From the NCBI RefSeq assembly GCF_048544455.1, contig NC_133538.1:438834311-438898310 (forward strand): 64,000 nt of DNA. The letters are read 5' to 3'. A program made the position numbers and the translations under genes. Below are positions 50,234-62,704 of this stretch, piece after piece. The notes beneath the pieces were generated by a model. The model saw only the letters and a program-made list of their open reading frames with translations. It ran no database searches and had not been told where the DNA came from. Source of the DNA: Silene latifolia. Taxonomy: Eukaryota; Streptophyta; Magnoliopsida; Caryophyllales; Caryophyllaceae. Position 1 is the first letter of the stretch; every line of letters starts with the position of its first letter.

Positions 50234-52781
50234 CACTACAACAAATTGTCACTTGCGCCACGAATTATGCCACGGGAATTTAGAATTCGTGGCGAAATTC
50301 AGCTTAGCCACGGGAAAAATGTATTCATTATTTTGGAAAAAAATTTATGCCACGGGATAACTTTTCCCGTGGCAAAAAGTCACTTGCGCCACGAAATAGG
50401 CTACACCCGTGGCAAATAATCATTTTAGCCACGAAATATGTCACATCCGTGACGAAAATTTAATTAGCCACGAATTGTTCCGTGGCAAAAAATAATTTTA
50501 GCCACGAACTAACAAACTCCCGTGGCGAATATCTTTTCCGACTTAAATTAAGATATTTTCATGTTAAGGCAAACTTAAAATCGAAAAGAAATTTAATCAA
50601 ATATAAATAATATGAAAATGCATTTAAATATTAAATTTTGCAAACATTTTGATTAATTTAATTAATATTTTTTTATTGTTTTATTTTTTTAATAAAAAAT
50701 TTTAAAATTTTATAAATTTATATGCAAGAAAAGAAATGTTTATCGTCTAAATTTTTTTATTCTTTCAGAAATTACAATTATGTTTTGGAGGTTTTTCAAA
50801 ACATTTCTAATTTAAGAAATTTGTTTTAATATATAATTCTGTTTATTAGAGTCGTGAATTTCTTTTAAGTTTTTAATTAAAACATTATAATCTTGAATAA
50901 CAATCTTAAATGACTGTATCACATTTAAAGACATGGCATATACAACTAAATAAATAAGTTATTTATCATATATCTTTGATAAATCTAAAATTAACATATT
51001 GTCAAATTGGTTTATTCAAAATTTAATTTACAACTTTATTTGTAAGATATTTTTAGAAAAAATTGAATTTAATATAAAATTTAACTTGGTGAGAAAAAAA
51101 CTTTTGGAAATTTTTTTTTTTTTGGAGTGAAAAAAAAACGACAATTAGATTACAAAATTGATTAAATAAAATAAGTGCTTATTTGAGAAATCAAAGAAAA
51201 AAAATGATCTTCTACAAATCAATTAAGAAAATAAACATATCAAAAAAATTATCAATATAAAAAATTCAAGGGTTAATTGATAAACATTACCAATATAAGG
51301 ACCCTTTTTCATAATCAGTACCAACATAATCAATAATTAGTAATCAATACCAAAATATTAACTTTTTTCTACGATCGGTACTAAGTCGCCAAAAATCTAA
51401 TCTCAACCTACTTGAAAAATCCAAAAAGTCATCATTCAAGTACAAATCTCCACTCACCCACTTCCAAAATCTCTCTCTTAGAAGAAAACAGCTTTAATGT
51501 AGGAAAAACATTAGAGTAAGAAGGCGACATGGTACCTATCGTAGGAAAAAATTAATATTTTGGTAGTGATTACTAATTATTGATTATGTAAAAGATGACT
51601 AAAGTTAGTAATTTTTATCAATTTACCCAAAATTCAATATGGAGAAATTTTTTCCATTGAAAATGAGCACATCACAGGGAAAATATAGAAATTATAGTAA
51701 TTTAAAGTCACATGTGCAAATAATGTGAAAAATATGAGAAAAAAACGATAAATCATAACAAAGAGAAATCGGTTTAAGAAAATAAGTGATTCTTCATTGT
51801 ACGACAATGTTTTTCGTGTTTCTTGAGTAAAAAGTGATTACTTTTTGTTTAATAGTGACCAATTTGGGAGGAAAAAAGACCTTAAGTTATAAAAAGTGGT
51901 CATTATTTTACCAAAAAATGGTTAATTTTTCATATCGTATGTGCGACGGTCATACAATAGCATTTGTGTAAAAAAAAATATGCGAAAAAATGAGTACAAG
52001 AGAAATGAAAATAAGAATATCAATAAACTAAAGAAATAAAAAAAATGTTAGGAAAACACGATTAAGTTTACTTTTTAGATAAAATGGTTTTGCTAACATG
52101 GGCAAAAAAATGACGTCAAAATCATTAGTCGGGAGGGTAACATCGAAAATTTGATTGTTTTGCTCAAAATAATGTTTTTCCCGCAAAAATTCATAAATCA
52201 TGTATTATTTTTGTAATTAAATAGTACTAAAGGTAAATATTGAATGGAAAAAAATAAACTTAAAAGGATTAGAAGTACTAGTTATATCAACAAAGTTAAC
52301 TTTCAGTTTCGGTAGCACATCAAAAGAACTCTACAGTTAAGCGTGCTTAGGTGAGAGTAGTGTTGGGATGGGTGACCTCCAGGGAAGCCTCTTTGATGCG
52401 TGCGAATGCATGACCGGTGAAACCAAAGAACGTTCAAATGAATCGTGTTAACTAGCGAAACCAGTACCCATATTGTCACAATTTCATATATGATAAAATA
52501 TCGATCGTGAAAAAAAAAAATTATTTACCATTTTATTTATTTAATTTCATATATATTTTTTGCCACGGGAATTATTTTTTGGCCACGGGAGTTATTAGCC
52601 ACGAGAGAATCCGTGGCCAAAAATTTAATAATAGTCACGTTCTTGTTTTTCCCGTGGCTATCTCTTTGCCACGGCCACTTGCGTCACGGAAGGTATTCCC
52701 GTGGCCAAATGATTTAGCTACGAAAATTTAACACTTTCGCCACGAATTTAGCCGTGGCCCAACTGCTCATTTGTAGTAGTG
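50234..52781. mobile_element. Non-autonomous CACTA (En/Spm) element, 2.5 kb
   Basis: Starts CACTACAACAAATT and ends ATTTGTAGTAGTG (12 of 13 terminal bases match in inverse). It is flanked on both sides by the 3-bp duplication ATG (50231-50233 and 52782-52784). Subterminal regions (50258-50530 and 52560-52760) are dense in GCCACGGGAATT / CCCGTGGC words in both orientations, as in CACTA subterminal transposase-binding repeats. The AT-rich interior has no transposase ORF. Confidence 0.92.
52312..52402 (+). ncRNA. 5S rRNA-derived segment within the CACTA element
   Basis: About 90 bp closely resembles the 3' three quarters of plant 5S rRNA, including CAGTTAAGCGTGCTTAGG (box A region), GAGAGTAGTGTTGGGATG (intermediate element and start of box C) and GGTGACCTCCAGGGAAG. 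The first part of 5S and the standard terminator are not evident. The internal pol III promoter could be partly functional. It is not part of a 5S tandem array. Confidence 0.85.
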
Positions 52782-53089
52782 ATGCTTCAGTCCCTCCAGC
52801 ATTCAAATAGTTGTCATTAATATGCTCAACAAACAGTTGAACGTGATTGAATATTCGTAATTGACTTGATCAAAACAGGATCATATCCCAATTGATACAA
52901 CCAGATAAAAAAGTTGAACCCATAACCACCTAACACGAAATAGCTGGACCCATAAGTAATCCAGCCTGAAAGTGGAACAACAGACTCAAACATGACCTGA
53001 AATGACCCATCCTGATCAAATTAGACTGTTTTTATATGATCTTTAATTTCGTAAAACAATTTAATTACGCTTATAATGATTCATACAAA

Positions 53090-53092
<3 letters not shown>

Positions 53093-53179
<87 letters not shown>

Positions 53180-53180
53180 T
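53093..53180. repeat. (TA)n tract inside C
   Basis: About 87 bp of TA repeat with a single CA interruption, not at an element border that I can see. Confidence 0.95.
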
Positions 53181-54240
53181 ACATTCAAATATACTAGTAC
53201 CATAACATTCATAAGGCTATCATATTGATGTATAAAATCAGACGACAACCTCGCACAAAAAATTTCAAAATACCAGATTATCAAATAGCTCAGAGAATGT
53301 GATTACTAATAGGCGTGGTGTGGAAGACTTGCGGCCAATGTTTGTAATATATTGGGTATCAAAATGACACATTACAACTATGATTTTATATAACACTAAT
53401 TTGAGTCATTTGACCACTATTAAAAAATTAAATAATTCTAATAGTGGACTAATGCAACAAACCAGGACAAGTTTTAGACCATTATTATGTGCACTTAATT
53501 AAAAGCTTTGGTGATATATTTTTTTAATCACGCTTCCAACTTGCATCCGTGTAGAGAAAAAGCATTTACTCTTGTTTAGATAAATCAACAAAACTAATGA
53601 AGAATACAAAAAATCTGTTTTTGAATTACTATGTGATGCCCCGGCTGATAAAAATGCAAGAAAAATTCATCTTCGAAACTCCCAATTAAGAAATCAGCAA
53701 AAAAAATATATGAAAAAACACAATTACTTTAGATAAGTTACAACCGCACAATAACAATTAATTAGTTATATACGAGAATGGAGATCTAACAAATAATAGT
53801 AAGTTTCAACAGAAAGTATAGAAATAAAATGATATCTAATTGATGAATTGAGAATTTGAAGAAACCTAATTGATTAATCAAAATTTAGGGTTTAATCAAT
53901 TCAAGGTACACTTTTAATTTAATTTCTACATATGATTGTATACTAACCCTATTATTTTCGTAAATCAGAGGAAAAATAACTTCAAACTCACCTCGTGAAG
54001 GAATAACACTGGTGACGACACAAAAATTGCGATGGTCAACGTGGTGGAATCGAAGATGAGTAATTTTTGAGAAATGAGAAAAAACGGTGAGATTGAAAAG
54101 AAAAAAAAGGAGGATAGAGAAATAGGTAGTTGGAATTTGGAAATGTGGTCTGAGTTTTAACACATTGAGTCCAAAACATCGATGAGCTTAATCTCAACCC
54201 TTGGATCAGAAATAATCTAATGGTTGTAAAAAGTTCTCAT
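53181..54240. other. Right non-coding part of C
   Basis: AT-rich, without a recognised gene. It ends in the right terminal repeat of C. Confidence 0.5.
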
Positions 54241-54280
54241 GGTTCTCATTATCTTTAAAGTTCTCATATAGGATCCCAAA

Positions 54281-54282
<2 letters not shown>

Positions 54283-54347
<65 letters not shown>
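54283..54347. repeat. (TA)n tract to the right of C
   Basis: About 63 bp of perfect TA repeat. The sequence to its right does not show the GATC-type end, so the chain stops here. Confidence 0.95.
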
Positions 54348-54351
<4 letters not shown>

Positions 54352-54369
54352 TTAATTAATTAATTTACC

Positions 54370-54485
54370 CATGTACTAAAATTACACAGTATCCCCTGAA
54401 ATTATACAATATTAATTTAAAGTTACACCATATTGATTTAAAGTTACACACTGTATCAATTAAAGTTACACTTTATTAATAGGGT
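54370..54485 (+). repeat. Short AAAGTTACAC repeats
   Basis: Five or six units of the type TTAAAGTTACACNNTATTNA. Beyond it (54485) the text GGGTGGTGCTTTTTCACATA looks like the end of a further TIR element, not traced further. Confidence 0.5.
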
Positions 54486-54779
54486 GGTGCTTTTTCACAT
54501 ACGGATTTTACTCTTTCACATACATCTTTTACGATTTTACTCTTGTCATTTATTTTTCCCTTTAGTCAATTAATTTTTTTTCCTCATCTCCCGTCCCTTC
54601 ACCCCCGACAACAATCCCTCCGGCAGCCCACCCTCCGGGTTGACCCTTGCTCCGACAAGAAAGCGGGATAAGAGAACAATAAACATTCAAAATACTGGAA
54701 AAAAAATTCAAAGTCGATCTAAACAACATGAGAAGTTACAAACGAAAAGCCCTTTAAGATCTACCAAAGGCGATTCTAG

Positions 54780-55055
54780 GATTTTATGTACGGGGTGCGT
54801 AAAATTTTCTAACAATGGAAATATCTAGTTTTATGAATAAAATTTTGTTTAGTTGGACAAAATGTATGGTGATATGGTATTGGATAAAAATTATTCAATA
54901 GAAGAATTGAACCCACGACCTCGAACTTAAAAATAGTCTTAACAACCACTAGACTCACATAATTTATCTACTCCTATACTAAGCAAAATTGTAATTATTT
55001 TCGGGAAAAGCGGGTGCAGATGAACCCCTGCACCCCCATAAAAAAAGCCACTGGT
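54780..55055 (-). repeat. tRNA-derived SINE-like sequence
   Basis: The minus strand carries TCTAGTGGTTGTTAAGACT and, about 35 nt on, GTCGTGGGTTCAATTC, spaced like pol III box A and box B. The flanks contain two related words (GGGGTGCAGGGGTTCATCTG and GCACCCCGTACATAAAATCC). A clear poly-A tail or target duplication is not visible. Confidence 0.45.
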
Positions 55056-55429
55056 CTACTATATCAATATCTTGTACAATCTACATAGTGCGTAAATTAC
55101 TTGTATTTATAATTTCTCTTTATAATGTACAATCAGGCAGCACGCAACAAACTCCCTAACGAGTAATAATGGAGGTTTCCTATCAAGAGCGTCAACAATG
55201 TTATGAAATTAGTAACCCCATATCTCAATAAAACTCAACAAAACAAATTAATAATAGATAAACAACTAAATTATTTCACTAATTGGAAAATTATGATCAA
55301 TTGTTCAAATTTTTGGAGCAATTAAATTAGATTTTAGGAAGAAAGGTTGATATAAGAGTTAATTTGGTTAGGTTTAGCTAATGATAATAGCATTTCTATT
55401 GGTATATGTATGGTGTCGGTTTTGAGTAG

Positions 55430-55860
55430 TATGCGTGAACTTTGGGGACAAAGTTCTTTTTAAGAAGGAAAGACTGTAATACCCCATATTTTAGGACTTG
55501 GTTAATGGTTAATCGACGGTGAAAATGTTAAAATATGATTTAAAAATTATATTTCAAAATATATTTTATTATAATTGTATTTAATGAATTATGTTATAAC
55601 ACGGAAATAATAATAAATATGAGGCGGAGTAATAATAAGTGTATATATGCCGGGTTGATTTTGGTAGTAATTAATAATAATAGCAATGGTATTAGTAATA
55701 TAAGATAATAATAAACATAATTAATAACACATATAATAATAACAATTGGTAATTTCCTAGAAACTTTCTTATTGTCTTATACTACCACTATATAAGCTAG
55801 ACTCAAACAAATTATTAGTTTTTTATTCACACAAAATTCAGAGTAAATTATCAATTACAC
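55430..55860 (+). mobile_element. Chromovirus-type Ty3/gypsy 3' end: polypurine tract and LTR fragment
   Basis: GAACTTTGGGGACAAAGTTC, then TAAGAAGGAAAGAC and TGTAATACCCCAT (LTR start at 55475), is the usual end of plant chromoviruses: the last pol codons, polypurine tract and LTR start. A TATA-like CTATATAAGC lies at about 55790. The LTR cannot be followed beyond about 55860, where another element seems to interrupt it. The upstream pol is missing. Confidence 0.65.
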
Positions 55861-55937
55861 CCACGCTTAATCCGCTATTTTAAACTAACTCCCACGTCAA
55901 ATTTTTTTAATAATTTACCCCCAAATTATTTGCTCAG

Positions 55938-56937
55938 GTTACATTTTGCACCCTTTACCATTTTTAGGCCAATTTTCCGTCAAAATTCAAACTTTTTGTT
56001 TAAATATGACGATTTTGCCCTTATTCTTTTATTAATTATGTTGTTGACTTGTTTCCCCTCTTTCCCATCTCTTTCCTTCTCTTCTCGGTGTATGTATACT
56101 CCGTCTGAAACCCCGACCGACGTCAACAAACCTGGCCACGCCCCACTACTCCCAGCCACAGGCCCAACCGCAGCAAACTGATCGTGACACGACACAGTTC
56201 GACCCTTCAGACCGTACCACTTCCTCTGTCCCTTCAAAATATTTTTGTATCGCATATCAAAAATCGGGTCATAGTCGAAAGTGCCTGCTCTGTTGAATGT
56301 GCCTGCTCTTACACTTCAGTTCCTAGAAGTGTTCTATTCTTTCAATTTCTTTTGCAAGGTACGCTTCTGCGTTTTCGTTTCCTGTTTCATCTAATGTCAT
56401 CGCCTCTTTCGATTTCTTCTGCAACGTTTGCTTTTTGCGTATCTTGTTTCATCTAACGTCATCAGAGTTATTCAATGATCTTGTGTCTAGTTATTTCTTA
56501 CTAGGTTCAGTTGAAGATCAATGGCGGCTATTAAACTCAGAGGAAAAGAGGATAGTAATACAGTTCACAAGTTGTATTACAAAGAGCCTTGTACAATCTT
56601 TCCAAGCTATTCCATTAAAGACTTCGAAAGAACCATCTCAATTACGTTCTTCGATTAATCATGATTAATTGTTCTTTAGTGAATGGTTCTTCATCTTCAT
56701 CAATTGCTTGATTATGACGGAGATTTGGGGAAATTTTTTGGGGAAATTAGATGAAAAACCCCATAAAATGAGGTGGAAAGAAGAGAAAGAGAAAGCAAGA
56801 AGCAAGACGTTTGGAAATGATCGATCAATTGTTTGTATACAAAATTGTATAGAGAAAGAGAAAGCAAGAGCCGGGAACAAAATCGTCAATTCTTTATTTT
56901 TTTTTGCCTGAAAATGATAAAGGGTGCAAAATGTAAC
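55938..56937. mobile_element. TIR element fragment, about 1 kb
   Basis: GTTACATTTTGCACCCTTTA at 55938 is matched in reverse complement by the sequence ending at 56937 (TAAAGGGTGCAAAATGTAAC). Further terminal sequence to the left (55850-55937, TTATCAATTACACCCACGC and following) has no counterpart on the right because the Athila-like LTR starts at 56938. The element was therefore split by that insertion, for which GTAAC would be the target duplication. Small ORFs at 56184-56668 resemble no family I know. Confidence 0.65.
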
Positions 56938-58435
56938 TGATACGTCTGTCGTGTACCTATCAAAAATAAACTAACTAAACTAACTATATAGCTAGGGAAG
57001 TCAGGTCGATCTCCTCAGGGAGGCAAGATATCTGTAGAAGTCCGTCTATTTGGTCACAAATGGGGGGGGGGGGTTGTTTAAATTGGTTTTCTAAACTAAA
57101 AGGTTTAAAAGAAAGAGAAGTAAGGAAATAGCAGTAAAGGCAGGAAAATAGAAATAAACTATCAAATAGAGAAGGGACATGTCAGGATTTCGGTTCACTA
57201 CGGTAGTCCAGTAACTCAACTGTAAACAACTTAGACAAATTAACCCGAGACGGATATGGAAAGGTCCTTCCGGTCCACTTTCTACCCTAAACTTCCACTA
57301 ACTTAACTTCCGTCCTCGTCAGGGTAGTCTACTGTTCATAGCAGGCCTATTTAGTCCAATCTTCCGATCCAGGATTAAATTTAGCCAGATTAAAGGGTGA
57401 CTCAGAAGCGTGCACTCAACTAAGTCGGTAGAATACAGCTAAATTGCCATGGTGACAGAATCTCACAATTAATTTGTCTAACCTACTTACTACATCGTCA
57501 CATTTCTACCGTAGATCCCCTAATCCCAACATGAAACAAGTTTAGCTACTCATATCGCTATTTATACTATCAAAACTAACAGCAAATAAATAACCAACAT
57601 TCAACATATTAAAACGATAATTAAATTGCATAAAAGTGAATTAGGGCGGAAATTAAATAAAGCAAAACGAAGAATTAAAATAAACAAAAGAGAGATTATT
57701 ATTAAGAAAGGAGAAAGAGATTACAATCGTGAGAATCCGGCGTAAAGAACGACAAAATCCGAGCGAAATAATCCCAAAAGCAAAGTTACAGAGAAAAGTG
57801 AAAAGCAACGTAATGTGTTTTTTTTGTGAAAGCTAAGAATAATAGATGAATGATAAGATCAAAGATAAAAGATCCCTAATGACCTAGTTAACGCAAGTTT
57901 AAATAGAAAATAAAATAAATCCAACAACTAAAACACGTTCACGGGCTAATTAAAGCCCACGAAAGCCTAAACCACTCGATCGAGTAGAATAAATCCACTC
58001 GATCGAGCAAAAATCCAGAAAATCTACTTGATCGAGTAGAATAGTTACTCGGTCGAGTAACCTCTCTTTTCAGCACTTCTTGATCGAGTAAATAACTACT
58101 CGATCGATCAACCATGGCTATAAAAACCACTCGATCGAGTAATAAAACCACTCGATCGAGCTTTCTTCCTTCAAATCAGCCCAATCTCGTACCCGACTGC
58201 CTCGTAAACCGTGCCTTCACGCATTTCAATGCAGTATCTCACTCTGGAAAATCCCGTCTCCTCAAAATGCTTGCAAAAAGGATGAAAAATGGTACGATTC
58301 CACTACTTTCGCGTTCATTTATACAAAACGAACCAAAGTAGCCAATTCGGGGCATAATACTATATAAACAGTACAAAAATGCATGGAAATACGTGCTAAA
58401 ATAGGCTAAAAAGACTATACATTATGCACGTATCA
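56938..58435 (-). mobile_element. LTR of an Athila-like Ty3/gypsy element (3' LTR on the minus strand)
   Basis: 1498 bp with ends TGATACGT...ACGTATCA, TG...CA on both strands. It contains a run of 11 or more G (57062-57073) and the ACTCGATCGAGT array at 57973-58161. On the minus strand it is preceded by purine-rich GGTTCGGTTCGGGGAGATT (58436-58455), a good polypurine tract, so this is the 3' LTR. Confidence 0.75.
57973..58161. repeat. ACTCGATCGAGT palindrome array, copy 1
   Basis: Eight copies, perfect or with one or two changes, of the 12-bp palindrome ACTCGATCGAGT, at irregular spacing of about 14-35 bp within the Athila-like LTR. Confidence 0.9.
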
Positions 58436-58455
58436 AATCTCCCCGAACCGAACCT

Positions 58456-60140
58456 TTACTCGTCCTCGAGTAAACTAAAATGCAACTAATGGAACGGAAA
58501 TGAAACTCAGAGCTAGCTTAACTTGTCTACTTGAACCAATTTAATGCAACAAAAACTAACAAATTATAGCTAAGCGATCAATACGCAAACGAGTTATAAG
58601 TCGCATTTCAAATATAGCCAACCTATCGACCTTACAAGACTAACAAAATCGGACTCTCTCGTGGTCACTCTTCTCTCATGAAGCAAAGGGTGAATGTTAT
58701 ATGTGAAAGAGAGAAGGAAAGACAGTCACTCACCTAACTGCGACCTACATAGCATGCATGCAACAAAAATGAAAGACAATTCAAGTACAAATGCACACAC
58801 TCCAACCAATAATGTCCGTCACAGCCGAGAGCTTACAAATAATATGGGAATAGTGAGGTTCAGGTGAGAAAAGGCAAAACAAGTTATGGTAATGTGGAGG
58901 TAAAAGCGTTAAGCTAGTTCCTAACAGGACCATAATAAACCATCCGAATCTCAACTGACTGAAAAATAGAGTACAAGTGCCCTTCATTTGGCACACAGCT
59001 CACTAAACTCATACACAATATCCTCAAAAATATGGAATAAGAATGGAGGAGTTAGACGGTCACAAACTTTCCTTTTTAACACCGTCTAAATGAATCAAAT
59101 GATATAAATAAAACTCTTTTTTTTCTTCTTCTTTTCACGTGAAACAACACAATTTTTTTCACATTTTTTTTTTCTTTTCTTTCTCCTTTTTCACGTTTTT
59201 CCTTCTTTTTTTTCTTTTTCAATTCCTTTTTTTTTCTTTCTTTTTCTCCTTCCTAAATTTACACCAACTCCATATAAAAATATACGGGCCAAACTGCAGA
59301 CGGAAAATCATACCACAAAAGACATACTAAACTAGCTTGACTAGGCAAGCTCAATTTGGGATGTAGCTAATGGGTCAAAAAGGCAAGTTTTGGCTTAAGT
59401 GGAGCTAAATGGGTGAAAAATATAAGGAAAAGAGGAAATTTTCAAGCACCTCCCTGCATGTGACACCAACCACAAACCCGAATGTGTGCATTTGACAAGA
59501 AATTGAATGTCATAAAAGTGCAAAAACGATGAACATGCTATGCAAGGAGTACTACTCTCAATTCCTAATGAACTGGTCATGAATGTCACCAGTTATGGGC
59601 TCTAAAACTCAGAAATTATGGAGTAGATTGCCAATTTATCAGGTCAAGTCTAAACAATCAGCTATATTTGAACAGAAACTCGTAGACTATGCGTATGACA
59701 AAGCTAATAACTATCAACAGAAGTGCAAGGCTCAAGTAAAAATGACAAGTTATAGTGCAGTTTCATCACGGAAATCTACCGTTCCGACTCAACCTATATG
59801 CAAAAATAAACGTGAATATTTTATTTTTGAAATTTTCCAATTTTTTTTGGTTTTTTTTTTTTGATTTTTTTATTGAAATAAACAAACAATGCAAGCTGAA
59901 ATAAATAAACGTGAATGCAAAACAAATGCAAATGCAGACTCAAAAGGATGCAATACGCTCCCCAAACGAAAACGGATAACGCCCTCGTTGTCCTCCAGCA
60001 TACACCAGCAGATATATACAGGGGAACGGGAATATACAACCAATAAAGAATAAAAACAATAAAATAAAAAGGAGACAGAAATAAAAGAGTAAGATGTACA
60101 TACAAAATACGAACTTCGCCAAACCAGCCTGAAAACTGGG
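58456..60140 (-). other. Non-coding 3' region of the Athila-like element
   Basis: Between the LTR and the minus-strand ORF. T- and C-rich runs at 59110-59260. Nothing coding recognised; short plus-strand ORFs such as 59583-59864 appear spurious. Confidence 0.55.
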
Positions 60141-60159
60141 GAAGTGAGTAGACCAGTAG

Positions 60160-61883
60160 CTACTCATCAGCCTCCTCGTCGCTGTCGCGCACGTCCTCCA
60201 TCCGCACTGTGTAGTCCGGGTCCACCTCCTGCTCTCTCCTCCTCCTCTGATCAGCTCGATCTCTCTCTGCTGCCACCTCCGGGTCCTCGTCGTCCTCCTC
60301 CTCCTCAGCAGGATCCGGGTACCCATCAGCTGGGTACCGGTAAAAGGAAGGGTGTGGCCAACCCTTTGGGATCGGACGGTGTCGACTCAAGTGGTACTCG
60401 TATAGAGGGAACAAAGTCAAAGCTAAGTCCCGCTCCATACGAGCCTGTCTCTCTGCAATCTCAACTAACAAACTGTCACGACGCCCTTGGTCCATGACTG
60501 AGGACGCCTTAAAGGGTGGTGGAGGTACAAAATTAGCCGGTAGGACCGGCTGTGCCTGTGTCTGGTCGATGGGTGCGGGAGTAGGAGTAGGGATGGGAGT
60601 AGGGATGGGAGTAGCCGTGGAAGGCTGGACACTCCCAGAAGGTGTGGACCCCTCTCCAATCTCAAGTCTACGCCGCTTCTTGGCGGCGGGTAAAGTGGGA
60701 GGTGGTCGGAGTGGAAGGTGGTAGTCAGGTAGAGGTGGCAGTCGGTCGCCCCTAGCAACAGTAGACAAAGGGGCTAGACGGGGGAGAGTGTCACAGGGTA
60801 AGACCACAGACAAGGAACCGCCTATCTTCCATGTCTGGTAGTCTGTGGTCAGTACTCAGCCAATGCTGAGAATGCATGGCATCCAGACTCAGATACCTCT
60901 CTCCCTCGAGGTACTGTAAGTCACGAGGCCATACGGGGAAAAGGGAACGGGCAAGAATGGTGGCTATGCCACCGCAGGCAATAGATCCCGTGACCTTCGC
61001 CCCCTGGGCCTGGAAGTACTGGGCGGTCAGATAGGCAATGTTGAGGGTAAAGGGACCCTCGCAGTCAATGTTCAGATAACCGCCTTAGATGGAGATCTCG
61101 TTGTTGTTGATGTTGTTTGGCTCCATTCGGCCAAAAATGGTGCTCCCCATCAATTTAAGAAAGTAACGGGCAGGGGGGAGGTGGACCTGTGCGAGCTTTC
61201 GCTCGGGAAAGGTGGTCTGGGCCAAGGTCCGCCAAAGCTGACGAAAGACTCTCCTAGGGGCGCTAGCGTCGCCCGTAGAGGAAAGTCCAAGTCTGCTACC
61301 AAACTCCTCCAAAGTCATCGAAAAAGTCCGGTTGAACAACCGGAAAGACACAGAAGAACTAGTGGGGGCAGCGTCGTGTGCCCCGGAGGAGAAGGTGAAG
61401 GAGCTGAGGAACTCAAGACTCAGCTCCAGAAAAGTACGGCCACTCATAGCAATGAGTCCGGCCATCTCCGTGCCCCGTAAAAACTCACAAACTGACTCGT
61501 AGATGCCGAGTCTCTCAAGTGCCTGTTTATCTAAAAACCGGGAAGGTACAAACTCACAGCCAAGGAGGTTATAAAACCTCTTACGATGTACACCGTTAAT
61601 GAAAATTACCTGCGGGTAGTCGGGGTGAGAGTCGAGGGAGTTGTTCCCTCGGACAGTGACCGTGCCAGAAATAGCGGCTGAAGTAGAAGTGCTAGGAGCT
61701 GGCGTAGAAAACAGAGATAGCAGCAGTGCTAGCTGGCGTAAAAACAGTACCGGCGGCTGAAACTAAGAACACAAGAGTGCTGGCCGGTGCGGAGACGGTA
61801 GTAAAAGCAGGGACTACCGTCTCAGACAGAGACGAAGACGGACTAGCAGAAGAGCTCGACGAAGGCATTGAACTAGAATCCAT
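60160..61883 (-). pseudogene. Athila ORF1-like protein, broken
   Basis: Starts MDSSSMPSSSSSASPSSS (ATG 61883-61881), a Ser/Ala-rich leader, then after a frame change FINGVHRKRFYNLLGCEF, MAGLIAMSGRTFLEL and FRLFNRTFSMTLEEFG, a pattern like the ATHILA ORF1 family of plant Ty3/gypsy elements. A TAA at about 61085 interrupts EISI; the same frame then continues with GYLNIDCEGPFTLNIAYL and LSLDAMHSQHWLS. A last block (60813-60160) in another frame is Pro-rich (PTPIPTPTPAP) and ends in Glu/Asp-rich sequence. The function of this protein class is not established to my knowledge. At least two frame changes and one stop make this copy non-functional. Confidence 0.6.
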
Positions 61884-62700
61884 ACTGAATAAATAAGGTA
61901 GGGGAATTGATAAGAAAACAGTGGCTAAACAGCATGAAAACAGCGTGAAAACAGCATGACAATTCCCAAACAGTCGAAAAATTCGACTACAGCCCGAAAA
62001 TTCCCAAAATTTCCTCAAAAATTCGAATGACAACGGTAAACAACGATAGGGGCGGGGTAGCAAGCATCAACAGCAGCAATTAAGCAACAAATGAAGTTGA
62101 CTAAGCATATGACAGCAGCAAAAACCAAGCTTACAGTCGAAAATTTCGACTGTAATGACCCCGTATCGCATATTTCTCGTAAAATTCGAAATTAAACAAG
62201 AAAAAGCAATGAGGCATTGGAAATGATCATCAAGCAAGACAAAAAAAAGGGCAAGTAATGACGGGTATAGTCGAAAAACTCGACTAAATACACAATTTCG
62301 AAACCCTAATCCCAATTCACCTCATAGTAAGCAAAATAAATGAAATTAAAATGCAAAAAGGTGTAGGGATCACTTACTTGATAATTAGAAATCCACAAAT
62401 AGCAATTAATCGGCAAGAAACAAGTAAAAACAGCGATTTTTTTTATCGAAAAAACCGCAACCCTATTACCCTTAATAGACTGAATAAAGCAACAAGAATC
62501 AAGGGGAAAGTAGAGGGCTTTTGTCGATTAATTAACAATAAGCACAATGTAGGTGACGGATTTGGCAAATGGGCAAGAAATATGAGGGATTTGGGGTATT
62601 TTTTATCGCAAAATAGGAAGGGAGTCGAAAAATTAGGGGTGAAATGAATTAACAATGAAAAGTAAAGGAGTTAAAGGAAACTCCCTGCGTGCCAATTTCC
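61884..62700. other. Non-coding interior of the Athila-like element
   Basis: AT-rich, with several TCGAAAAATTCGACT-type self-complementary words (61975-61990, 62138-62150, 62270-62285). No gene recognised. Confidence 0.5.
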
Positions 62701-62704
62701 ATTT

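Larger units (their letters stand above)
39442..54282. mobile_element. C, 14.8-kb TIR element with nested insertions
   Basis: The left end reads GGTCAGGATCTGGTGAGAAC. The right end, reverse-complemented, reads AGATTTGGGATCCTATATGA and then GAGAACTTTAAAGATAATGA. Both continue into ATAATGAGAACYATGAGAAC, and a further match (GATCCRRGGNT / GGATCATATTTGATCC area) lies inside. Both ends abut TA tracts. Removing the copia palindrome (40661-48487) and the CACTA element (50234-52781) leaves about 4.5 kb without any recognised gene, so C looks non-autonomous. Its ends are closest to those of B. Confidence 0.65.

Noticed and set aside
52312..52402. Functional 5S rRNA gene or a Cassandra element
   Set aside because: The 5S match is partial and diverged, there is no tandem array, and I see no LTR ends around it; it lies within an intact CACTA element.
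59583..59864. Plus-strand ORF of 93 codons
   Set aside because: No recognisable domain and it lies antisense in the 3' region of the Athila-like element; ends in a low-complexity T-rich run.
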